A stretch of DNA of 41,958 nucleotides from Chloroflexota bacterium. Its GTDB lineage: Bacteria; Chloroflexota; Anaerolineae; Epilineales; SHYO01. Made by a program: the position numbers and the translations under genes. This document shows, one piece after another, positions 16,613-24,222 of the stretch (position 1 is its first letter; the number at the start of each line of letters is the position of its first letter). A model generated the notes under the pieces. The model ran no database searches, was not told the DNA's origin, and saw only the letters and a program-made list of their open reading frames with translations. Location: positions 1-41,958 of the forward strand of contig SHYO01000012.1 of NCBI GenBank assembly GCA_009692745.1, written 5' to 3'.

Positions 16613-17524
16613 ATGAAAAACCCAGCATATTCAAAAATCGACCTCCAGGACGGTCGCCAACTGGTCTTCCTTGTCGGTTGTCCCAGAAGCGGCACCACAT
16701 ACCTACAAAGACTTTTAGCATCCCATCCCCAGGTAAAAACCGGGCAGGAATCCCATGTCTTCGAGTATATTACTCCCCTGCTCCACCGTTGGCGCGCTGA
16801 CGTAGAAGGTATTAAAACCGACGCCAGGGGCGGTGTAAGTCTACCTTGCTACTTGGATGACGCGCAATTCGTTGAGATCCTCAGAGGCTTTTTAGCTGAT
16901 TTGTTAGATCCAATGGTGCAATCTCTCTCAGGTAACGAAATCTTTCTGGAAAAAACACCTTCACACGCCCTGCACATCCCTATCATTCACGAATTACTCC
17001 CTGAAGCTCACTTCATCCACATTGTACGTGACGCCAGAGAGGTTGTAGTTTCTCTTCTGGCCGTTCACAAATCCTGGGGGAAACACTGGACACCGGACAA
17101 TGCAGCTAAAGCCGCTCAACTATGGTGTGATTATGTTGTCACCGCCAGGACAGCAGCTGAAAGCTTGCCTCGCTCCTTATTCTATGAACTTAACTATAAG
17201 GATCTTGTCGCCAATGCCCACGGGATCCTTATGGATATCGGAAAATTTTTGGATCTTGATTGGACCGGCAGTATGCTTGAATCAGCAATCACATCCAATG
17301 CTCTGGAAATGGCTCAAAAGACCGGTGGCACGCCGATTACCGTCTCAGGTTTGGCAGGCCGCCTCAGAGGCAATGTCGTCAAGGAACCACAGGGATTCGT
17401 CCGCAAGGGAAACCCTGGGAATTGGCGTACCGACCTGACCTTGCGCGAGAAAATTCAGGTCTGGAGAGTCGCAAGACATACAATGCGCGAATTTGGCTAC
17501 GATTGGGATTTTCCATGGCAATAA
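16613..17524 (+). CDS. PAPS-dependent sulfotransferase family protein, copy 2
   Basis: A 303-residue protein colinear with the sulfotransferase immediately upstream: phosphosulfate loop LVGCPRSGTTYLQRLLASHP (20-39), EIFLEKTPSHALHI, IHIVRDAREVVVSLLAVHKSW, and GFVRKGNPGNWRTDLT near the end. The pair is clearly a tandem duplication. Copy 2 has Ala in place of Pro in the 3'-phosphate motif (VRDAR against VRDPR), so positions or acceptors may differ. No PAPS synthesis genes are in the window. Confidence 0.9.
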   Translation: MKNPAYSKIDLQDGRQLVFLVGCPRSGTTYLQRLLASHPQVKTGQESHVFEYITPLLHRWRADVEGIKTDARGGVSLPCYLDDAQFVEILRGFLADLLDPMVQSLSGNEIFLEKTPSHALHIPIIHELLPEAHFIHIVRDAREVVVSLLAVHKSWGKHWTPDNAAKAAQLWCDYVVTARTAAESLPRSLFYELNYKDLVANAHGILMDIGKFLDLDWTGSMLESAITSNALEMAQKTGGTPITVSGLAGRLRGNVVKEPQGFVRKGNPGNWRTDLTLREKIQVWRVARHTMREFGYDWDFPWQ

Positions 17525-17557
17525 CCCACATATAACGCCCAGCAGTTACTAGCTGCA

Positions 17558-17586
17558 TTGCCAGCCAGTTGTCCAGAAGTTAAAAT
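17558..17586 (+). promoter_or_regulatory. Predicted internal promoter before the second Wzt gene
   Basis: TTGCCA (17558-17563; 5/6), 17-nt spacer, TAAAAT (17581-17586; 5/6), 38 bp before the ATG at 17624. It would let the second Wzt be expressed apart from the first. Confidence 0.45.
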
Positions 17587-17623
17587 CCTACGTTGCCTGT
17601 AGTAGTTTTTAAATTGCCACATT

Positions 17624-18180
17624 ATGAACGATATCACCATCAAGGTAGAAAACCTGAGCAAGCTCTACCATATCGGCCAGGCCCAGCGCCGCCACAATTC
17701 CCTGCGTGACGCCCTGGACGCCGGTCTCCGCGCTCCCTTTCACCGCCTCAGCCGCACCGGAGGAGATAATGGCACGTCATCCGATGCAAGCTTCTGGGCT
17801 CTGAAAGACATTTCCTTCGATGTCCACCGGGGCGAGGTTATTGGCATTATCGGCAAGAATGGCGCTGGCAAAAGCACGCTGCTCAAGATCCTGTCCCGCA
17901 TCACCGAGCCCACCACCGGCCGCGCCCGCATCCTGGGCCGGGTTGGCTCCCTGCTGGAAGTCGGCACCGGCTTTCACCCGGAGCTCACCGGGAGAGAGAA
18001 TATCTACCTGAATGGCGCCATCCTGGGCATGCGCCGCGCTGAGATCGACCGCAAATTCGACGAGATCGTGGCCTTCGCCGAGGTAGAACGCTTTCTGGAT
18101 ACGCCGGTAAAGCGTTACTCCAGCGGCATGTATGTGCGCCTGGCCTTCGCCGTCGCCGCCCATCTCGATCCCGAAGTCAT
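17624..18180 (+). repeat. Duplicated Wzt ATPase-coding segment, copy 2 (partner at 14384-14940)
   Basis: Second member of the 557-bp direct repeat. The flanks upstream of the start codon do not resemble each other, so the similarity is confined to the gene. The two copies enclose the tandem sulfotransferases and could recombine to delete about 3.2 kb. Confidence 0.9.
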
Positions 18181-18910
18181 GATTGTCGATGAAGTCTTGG
18201 CCGTCGGAGATGTCGCCTTTCAGCGCAAATGCCTTGGTAAGATGGAGGATGTAGCCCGAACCGGGCGCACCGTGCTGTTCGTCAGCCACAACATAGGCGC
18301 CATCATCCAGCTCTGCTCCCGGGTCCTGGTCATGGATAGCGGTAAGTGCATCTTGGATTGTAATACCGATACAGCCGTTACCGCATACCTGGCAAGATTT
18401 CAAAGCTCTGAAAACACCGCTGACTTCGCCTTTGAAAATGAGAAATCTGTGCAGATCATGTCTTTCTCTGTAGTTTCCCTAATGGATAAGGTCATCAGCA
18501 CCTGGCCCCATACCCAACCCTTAAATCTGTTAGTTACCTATCGGGTCGACAAATGGCCCGTTGGCAGCTATGTCTGTGTCGATGTACATAATGAAACCGA
18601 CATCCGTCTGATATGGTCCAATGACGTCACCTCTGTAGATGATATGATCACAGAGCGGGACCCTGGCCTATATCAAGCCCGGGTCACCATCCCGGGCCAA
18701 ATCCTGGCACCCGGCCGGTATTATTTTACTGCCGCGATCTACGCCCCAGGACGCAATCAACTTTACGATGCCCGCGAAAAATCTATCTCCGTGGAAATTA
18801 CCGACGGAGGCTCATTCCTCTCCAATTTCGGTATCAGACCTCATTCTGCCACCATAATTCCCTTGTCTTGGGAAACCCGCCAATTGGCAAGAAACCGGAC
18901 AGAGAGTTAA
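17624..18910 (+). CDS. wzt: Polysaccharide export ABC ATPase with divergent C-terminal Wzt-type domain, copy 2
   Basis: A 428-residue protein. Residues 1-200 differ from copy 1 at about 24 positions, and only about 6 of the changes fall in residues 56-184. Walker A (77-85), signature YSSGM, Walker B MIVDE and the switch His are intact, so the ATPase should work. From about residue 200 the two proteins diverge. The C-terminal half here (VQIMSFSVVSLMDKV, then PGRYYFTAAIY) is again beta-rich and Wzt_C-like but clearly another variant. With no second permease in view it probably shares Wzm with copy 1. A predicted promoter lies just upstream. Confidence 0.93.
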   Translation: MNDITIKVENLSKLYHIGQAQRRHNSLRDALDAGLRAPFHRLSRTGGDNGTSSDASFWALKDISFDVHRGEVIGIIGKNGAGKSTLLKILSRITEPTTGRARILGRVGSLLEVGTGFHPELTGRENIYLNGAILGMRRAEIDRKFDEIVAFAEVERFLDTPVKRYSSGMYVRLAFAVAAHLDPEVMIVDEVLAVGDVAFQRKCLGKMEDVARTGRTVLFVSHNIGAIIQLCSRVLVMDSGKCILDCNTDTAVTAYLARFQSSENTADFAFENEKSVQIMSFSVVSLMDKVISTWPHTQPLNLLVTYRVDKWPVGSYVCVDVHNETDIRLIWSNDVTSVDDMITERDPGLYQARVTIPGQILAPGRYYFTAAIYAPGRNQLYDAREKSISVEITDGGSFLSNFGIRPHSATIIPLSWETRQLARNRTES

Positions 18911-18974
18911 AATAGTTCAAGCCAGGTGGTTAACGTGATTCTGAGTTAGTACAATCTATGATAAGGTACGGTTT

Positions 18975-19910
18975 ATGAGGGCTTTGGTCACAGGCGGAGC
19001 AGGTTTTATCGGTTCCAATCTGGTTCAGTTCCTTCTATACAAAGGTGTAGAGGTGAGGGTTTTGGACAACTTATCTACAGGCTATCGAATAAATCTTCAA
19101 CATCTTCCTATTGACTTAGTCGAAGGGGATATCCGCGATCAAGATCTGGTCCAGCAAGCTTGTAGGAATATAGATATCATCTTCCATTTGGCTGCTAGTG
19201 TCGGCAATCTCAAATCTTTGAATAACCCTGTAGAGGATGCCCAGGTAAACATCCTGGGCATGGTCAACCTGGTGGAAGCTGCGCGTAAGAACCAGGTGTG
19301 CAATATCATCTATTCATCATCAGCCGCCATTTTCGGCGAACTCCTCACTATGCCAATCGATGAAAACCATCCCCAAAATCCAAATTCGCCTTATGGCGTC
19401 AGTAAGCTCGCTGCTGAAAAGTACCTCCTTTGCTTCGCCAAGCTCCATGGTATCACCGCATCCTGTCTGAGATATTTCAACGTTTATGGTCTAAACCAGC
19501 GTTACGATGCCTATGGCAATGTCATTCCTATCTTTGCGCAAAGGCTCATAACCGGTGCCCCTCTCACTATCTACGGCGATGGCGCACAAACCCGCGACTT
19601 TGTCCATGTCAAAGATGTGGCTATGGCAAATTATCTGGCAGCCACCATCCCTCATACCAGTGGCGTCTATAATATAGGATCAGGGACTAGCATAACTATT
19701 AATGAGCTGGCTCATTTCATACAAGAGAGCTGCGGGATTACGGCATCGGCCGTCGAATATGCGCCTCCTCGACCTGGAGAAGTCCGGCACTGTCGCGCCG
19801 GCATCGGCAAAGCCAGGTCGATATTGGGTTTTAATCCGGACACTAATATCCAAGACGGCCTGAACTCCTATATGCGCTGGTTCAAAACCAGTATGCAAAT
19901 AGCTGCATAG
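18975..19910 (+). CDS. NAD-dependent nucleotide-sugar epimerase/dehydratase (extended SDR, GalE/WbpP-like)
   Basis: A 311-residue extended SDR with GGAGFIGSN (7-15), DxxS loop LDNLSTG (30-36), the SSS catalytic segment (114-116) and Y140-x3-K144 (SPYGVSK). The C-terminal half has RYFNVYG, TIYGDGAQTRDFVHV and YNIGSG, as in UDP-glucose 4-epimerase and UDP-GlcNAc/GlcNAcA 4-epimerase relatives. It probably interconverts C4 epimers of a UDP-sugar. It leads the nucleotide-sugar block. Exact substrate cannot be decided by eye; a dehydratase or 4-epimerase of another NDP-sugar is the alternative. Confidence 0.9.
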   Translation: MRALVTGGAGFIGSNLVQFLLYKGVEVRVLDNLSTGYRINLQHLPIDLVEGDIRDQDLVQQACRNIDIIFHLAASVGNLKSLNNPVEDAQVNILGMVNLVEAARKNQVCNIIYSSSAAIFGELLTMPIDENHPQNPNSPYGVSKLAAEKYLLCFAKLHGITASCLRYFNVYGLNQRYDAYGNVIPIFAQRLITGAPLTIYGDGAQTRDFVHVKDVAMANYLAATIPHTSGVYNIGSGTSITINELAHFIQESCGITASAVEYAPPRPGEVRHCRAGIGKARSILGFNPDTNIQDGLNSYMRWFKTSMQIAA

Positions 19911-19925
19911 GATCGAAAGGCAACA

Positions 19926-20819
19926 TTGAAAGTCCTTATCCTGGGTGGCACCGGTATGTTGGGTCACATGCTCTGCCACAAATGGGCTGGCCGGTTTGAG
20001 CTTGGCGTCACCATCCGCCGCAGTCGCAGTGCCTACCCTGCCCATTCCTCGTTGGCGCCATCCCATCTTTTTGAGCAAGTCACAGCCGAGAACTGGACCA
20101 GTTTGATGGGACCTACGGCCTCCTTTCAACCCGAGGTTGTAGTGAATTGCATCGGTATCATCAAACAGTCACCCCTGGCCCGCGACCCGGCCACCAGCAT
20201 AGCCATCAACGCCCTCTTCCCCCATCAACTGGCGCAACTTTGCCAGTTGGGAGGCATTCGTCTGATACACATCAGCACGGATTGTGTTTTCTCCGGAAAG
20301 AAAGGGAATTATACGGAAGCAGATGAATCCGACGCCACCGACCTTTATGGCAGAACCAAATATTTGGGAGAGGTCGATTATCCTGGTTGCTTGACCATTC
20401 GCACTTCCATGATTGGCAGAGAATTGGCCGGCTCTTACGGTCTGATCGAATGGTTTCTTAGCCAGCAAGGGAAAACTGTCAAAGGATTTACCAACGCTAT
20501 CTTTAGTGGTTTTACCACCGAAACGTTGGCAGATATCATAGCGATGATCATCCTGCAGTACCCTGATCTTCACGGCGTCTGGCAAATTGCCTCGGACCCC
20601 ATAAATAAGTACGACTTGCTCTCGCTCGTTAATCAAATCTACCATCTGGACACCCAGATTTCACCTGATGATACCTTTGCATGTGACAGAAGCCTGGATA
20701 CTGCTCGATTCCAGCAAGCCACCGGATTTATTCCCCCTACATGGCCAGACATGATCCGCCGCATGCATGAAATAAATATCCCCTATGCTGACTTACGGAG
20801 ACAAAATGTTAACGGGTAA
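19926..20819 (+). CDS. RmlD-like SDR reductase of an L-amino-sugar pathway (WbvR-type)
   Basis: A 297-residue SDR starting at TTG behind AAAGG. Seen: GGTGMLG (7-13), VNCIGIIKQSP (73-83), HISTDCVFSGKKGNY (115-129) and Y141-x3-K145. RmlD enzymes reduce a 4-keto sugar. Followed directly by the dehydratase/epimerase and 2-epimerase genes, it should reduce their 4-keto product. It lacks the C-terminal cupin domain of CapF/FnlB (about 370 residues), so by length it fits the WbvR-type reductase of the UDP-L-QuiNAc route better than the FucNAc enzyme. It overlaps the next start by 14 nt. Confidence 0.85.
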   Translation: MKVLILGGTGMLGHMLCHKWAGRFELGVTIRRSRSAYPAHSSLAPSHLFEQVTAENWTSLMGPTASFQPEVVVNCIGIIKQSPLARDPATSIAINALFPHQLAQLCQLGGIRLIHISTDCVFSGKKGNYTEADESDATDLYGRTKYLGEVDYPGCLTIRTSMIGRELAGSYGLIEWFLSQQGKTVKGFTNAIFSGFTTETLADIIAMIILQYPDLHGVWQIASDPINKYDLLSLVNQIYHLDTQISPDDTFACDRSLDTARFQQATGFIPPTWPDMIRRMHEINIPYADLRRQNVNG

Positions 20820-21864
20820 GAGAGTTCTCATCACAGGCGGGACCGGATCATTGGGCCAGGTTCTGGTACGACGCTTATTATCGGGCGAAATGGGGGATCT
20901 CAAGAAGCTCATCGTTTTTTCCAGAGACGAGGCCAAACAGCACGCATTACGCATGCAATATATGCACCGCAAAATGGCGACAGATGAAATCATCTATCGC
21001 AATTATGAGCAGCTATTAGAGTTCCACATTGGCGATGTACGCGACTTTCACAGTATTAGCGCTGTGCTACAACGTGTGGATCTTGTCTTCAATGCTGCCG
21101 CCCTCAAGCAAGTGCCCACCTGTGAGTACTTCCCCTTTGAAGCTGTCCAGACCAATATTGGCGGAGCGGAAAACATCGTCAGGGCTATATTGGAGCACAA
21201 TCTGCCCATCGAAACAGTCGTCGGCATATCTACCGATAAAGCCTGCAAACCGGTCAATGTCATGGGTATGACCAAGGCCATCCAGGAGCGCCTCTTCATC
21301 AAAGCCAATCTTGATTGCCCGGCCACGCGTTTCATCTGCATCCGGTACGGTAACGTCCTGGCCTCCCGTGGCTCGGTCATCCCCCTCTTTCTCGACCAGA
21401 TTCGCCAGGGGGGCCCCGTGACCATCACCAAAACCGCCATGACCCGCTTTTTCCTCAGCTTGGAAAAGGCTGTCGACACGGTTTTTGCAGCCTTGCGATT
21501 CGCACAACGGGGTGAAACCTATATACCCTGTGTACCATCGGCTCGTATGATCGATCTTGCTCGGGCCCTCATTGCTGAACGCCCTATCGAGATCACCATC
21601 ACCGGAATTCGCCCCGGTGAGAAAGTACATGAAATTCTGGTCTCCGAAGAGGAAGCCTACCGGACGATAAAAAGGGGAGATTATTATGTTATTCAACCAA
21701 TTCTTCCAGAATTAAAATCCCAGATCCAGGAAGGTCCTTCTTTGGAACGCGAATATAGTTCAGCCGAAAATCTGATGACGCTCCAGGAACTCAGTGATCT
21801 CTTACAGCACCACCATTTACTGCAATCCGAGCCAGACAGTCTGAAACCAGAAATTCTGCGATGA
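20806..21864 (+). CDS. fnlA: UDP-GlcNAc 4,6-dehydratase/5-epimerase (FnlA/CapE/WbjB family)
   Basis: I start at the ATG at 20806 (352 residues) because ACGGAG precedes it and MLTGKRVLITGGTGSLG fits the family start; an in-frame ATG at 20785 gives seven more residues. Seen: GGTGSLG (11-17), FSRDEAKQ, NAAALKQVP (96-104), STDKA (142-146) and the M-x3-K catalytic pair in NVMGMTK (M153/K157), which replaces the usual Y-x3-K in this family. Known reaction: conversion of UDP-GlcNAc to UDP-2-acetamido-2,6-dideoxy-L-arabino-4-hexulose, the first step to UDP-L-FucNAc or UDP-L-QuiNAc. It overlaps the next gene by 4 nt (ATGA). Confidence 0.9.
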   Translation: MLTGKRVLITGGTGSLGQVLVRRLLSGEMGDLKKLIVFSRDEAKQHALRMQYMHRKMATDEIIYRNYEQLLEFHIGDVRDFHSISAVLQRVDLVFNAAALKQVPTCEYFPFEAVQTNIGGAENIVRAILEHNLPIETVVGISTDKACKPVNVMGMTKAIQERLFIKANLDCPATRFICIRYGNVLASRGSVIPLFLDQIRQGGPVTITKTAMTRFFLSLEKAVDTVFAALRFAQRGETYIPCVPSARMIDLARALIAERPIEITITGIRPGEKVHEILVSEEEAYRTIKRGDYYVIQPILPELKSQIQEGPSLEREYSSAENLMTLQELSDLLQHHHLLQSEPDSLKPEILR

Positions 21865-22946
21865 AGATTATGACCATCCTGGGCACCCGCCCGGAGATCA
21901 TCCGCCTCAGTCTGATTATCCCGAAACTGGATCAAATTTGCCACCATGTGCTGGTCCATACCGGCCAAAACTACGATCCGGGACTCAGCGATATCTTTCT
22001 AGAGCAACTATGCATCCGGCAGCCCGATCATTACTTGGGCGTCCGTGGCGCCTCCTTTGGCGAACAGATTGGCCAGATTATCGCTGCCACCGAAAAGGTA
22101 CTCCAGGCCGAAAAACCGGACCGGTTACTCATCCTCGGGGACACCAATAGCGGCCTGGCGGCCATCGTAGCCAAACGTTTGGGCATCCCGGTATACCATA
22201 TGGAAGCCGGCAACCGTTGCTTCGATGATCGTGTTCCCGAAGAGGTGAATCGTCGCGTTATTGACCATAGCAGTGATATTCTCATGCCCTATACCGAGCG
22301 CAGCCGTGCCAACCTTCTAAGAGAAGGCATAGCGGGCCAAAACATTTATGTCATCGGCAACCCCATTTGGGAAGTCATCCGGCACTTCGACACAGCCATC
22401 CGCCACTCCACCGTCTTACAGGATTTGGACCTGGCAGCCGGCAAATACTTTTTGGTCACCATGCATCGTGCCGAAAACGTCGACATTCAGCCGCGTCTAC
22501 AAGCCCTGACCCGCTCCCTGGAGTTATTACATGCGGAATACCGCCTGCCCATCATCTGCAGCTTACATCCCCGTACCAGGAGCAAAATGCACGATTTTGG
22601 TTTAAACGTTGAGCACCAACACATCCGGTTTCTGCCCCCCTTCGGCTTCTTTGATTTCGTCGCCCTGGAAAGACATGCCTTATGTGTTCTCAGCGATAGC
22701 GGCACAGTGCAGGAAGAAACCTGTATCATGCAAGTGCCCAATGTTACCATCCGCGACGTCACCGAGCGCCCCGAGACCCTCGAATGTGGCAGTAATATTC
22801 TCAGCGGCGCGGATCCGGCTCTGATTTTACAGAGTGTGCGCCTGGTCTTAAACCAGCGCGACAAATGGACCATACCGGCGGAGTATCGCTCGGAAAACGT
22901 CAGCGATACCGTACTGAAAATTGTTTTGAGCTACTTACCGGAATAG
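21861..22946 (+). CDS. fnlC: Non-hydrolysing UDP-N-acetyl-amino-sugar 2-epimerase (FnlC/WbjD/CapG family)
   Basis: A 361-residue GT-B-fold epimerase with GTRPE (8-12), HTGQNYDPGLSD, LILGDTNSGLA, HMEAGNRCFDDRVPEEVNRR and SDSGTVQEE. The AGNRCFD form of the motif marks the FnlC/WbjD subfamily rather than plain WecB (AGLRTFD-like). It performs the C2 epimerisation that completes the L-amino sugar after dehydratase and reductase. Together the three genes form a complete cassette. Its start is coupled to the upstream stop by a 4-nt overlap. Confidence 0.9.
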   Translation: MKIMTILGTRPEIIRLSLIIPKLDQICHHVLVHTGQNYDPGLSDIFLEQLCIRQPDHYLGVRGASFGEQIGQIIAATEKVLQAEKPDRLLILGDTNSGLAAIVAKRLGIPVYHMEAGNRCFDDRVPEEVNRRVIDHSSDILMPYTERSRANLLREGIAGQNIYVIGNPIWEVIRHFDTAIRHSTVLQDLDLAAGKYFLVTMHRAENVDIQPRLQALTRSLELLHAEYRLPIICSLHPRTRSKMHDFGLNVEHQHIRFLPPFGFFDFVALERHALCVLSDSGTVQEETCIMQVPNVTIRDVTERPETLECGSNILSGADPALILQSVRLVLNQRDKWTIPAEYRSENVSDTVLKIVLSYLPE

Positions 22947-22955
22947 GGTCATGCT

Positions 22956-24110
22956 ATGGCCACCAATTCTCTTGTTTCCATCGTTCTGGCAACCTACAAC
23001 GGCTCCCGATACCTGGACGAATCTATTCAGAGTTGCATCAGCCAGACATATCCTGATTGGGAATTGATCATCGTCGATGACGCCTCTACCGACGATACAC
23101 CGGCGATTATCGCCAGGTGGCAATCCCAAGACAACCGGATTCGATCAATCCGCCATACCTCCAATCAGAAACAACCTGCTGCTCTCAATACCGGCTTTGC
23201 CCAGGCTCGGGGTGCATATCTGACCTGGACTTCTGACGACAACGCCTTCCGCCCCCAAGCCCTGCAGCAGATGGTTGCCATCTTGGAAGCCCATGCCGAC
23301 ATATCCTTTACTTACACCGCCCATACTCTCATCGATGCGGCCGGAACGCCTATCGGGCTGGTGCCACCTGATCCTTACGAATGCCTGGTCTTCTATTGCT
23401 GCATAGGTCCTTGCTTCCTCTACCGCCGTACCGTCTATGAAAAGATCGGCGACTATACCGTTGATCCTGACCTGGTTTATGTTGTGGACTACGACTACTG
23501 GCTACGTGCTGCTGTCCACTTCCGGTTCCAACCTATACAGGATGATCTCTATCTGTTTCGCGTACATGCCTCCAGTCAATCATCCTTACATGCAGCCAGG
23601 ATAACTATCTCTTCCGTTTACGCTCTCCTCCGCCACTTACCTGAAATCCGTTGGGTAACCCAGGCTGACCGGGCCCGCGCCTATCTCCTGGCCGGCATTA
23701 AATTATACGAATCCGGTATACCCCTGGAGGGTATGAAGTATATTTGCAGCGCCATCACAGAACATCAAATTCTCCGGCATGATTCTGCTTTTGCTGTCGA
23801 GCATATAACCTATGATGCCCCGGGTCATGTGAGGTCCGGCCATCAAATCCAGGAGCTGCTGTTCGCTTTGCCGGTGAATTATCCCGGCGTTCCTGCCTTG
23901 CAACATCAAGTTTGGGGTATTTATCATGGGGTACGCTGCTTCGAAGGTTATCAGATGCGACAGCGTGTCATCATCCGGCGCCATTTCCTCCTGGCTTTGC
24001 GCTACCGGCCTACCTGGATCGGTAACCGTGGTCTCTTGCGCATCGCTCTATGGGCCTATACCGGTTGGAAAATTCCCCGTAGGCTCACCCAGCACCGCAG
24101 TCGAATCTGA
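22956..24110 (+). CDS. GT2 family glycosyltransferase
   Basis: A 384-residue GT-A enzyme: SIVLATYNGSRYLDESI (8-24), IVDDAS (39-44) and SDD (93-95) in the metal-binding place. The metal motif sits in LTWTSDDN, slightly unlike the usual DADD. A long helical C-terminal part ends with PTWIGNRGLLRIALW (352-366), a motif shared with three other GT2 proteins of this locus. No membrane anchor is visible, so it is probably a cytoplasmic or peripheral enzyme adding one sugar to the growing glycan. Donor and acceptor unknown. Confidence 0.9.
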   Translation: MATNSLVSIVLATYNGSRYLDESIQSCISQTYPDWELIIVDDASTDDTPAIIARWQSQDNRIRSIRHTSNQKQPAALNTGFAQARGAYLTWTSDDNAFRPQALQQMVAILEAHADISFTYTAHTLIDAAGTPIGLVPPDPYECLVFYCCIGPCFLYRRTVYEKIGDYTVDPDLVYVVDYDYWLRAAVHFRFQPIQDDLYLFRVHASSQSSLHAARITISSVYALLRHLPEIRWVTQADRARAYLLAGIKLYESGIPLEGMKYICSAITEHQILRHDSAFAVEHITYDAPGHVRSGHQIQELLFALPVNYPGVPALQHQVWGIYHGVRCFEGYQMRQRVIIRRHFLLALRYRPTWIGNRGLLRIALWAYTGWKIPRRLTQHRSRI

Positions 24111-24222
24111 CAATCCCACCGTTTCGTATTATCATTCCTACGATCACAATACCTCTAATTTTGGAAACTGATAAAGAGGATAAAGTCCTGGGGATCATGA
24201 TTTGTTCTGATAAGGATACTGT

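Noticed and set aside
14357-18403. Two similar minus-strand frames of 208 codons opposite the two Wzt genes
   Set aside because: They resemble each other only because the Wzt genes are duplicated; third-position bias follows the sense strand.
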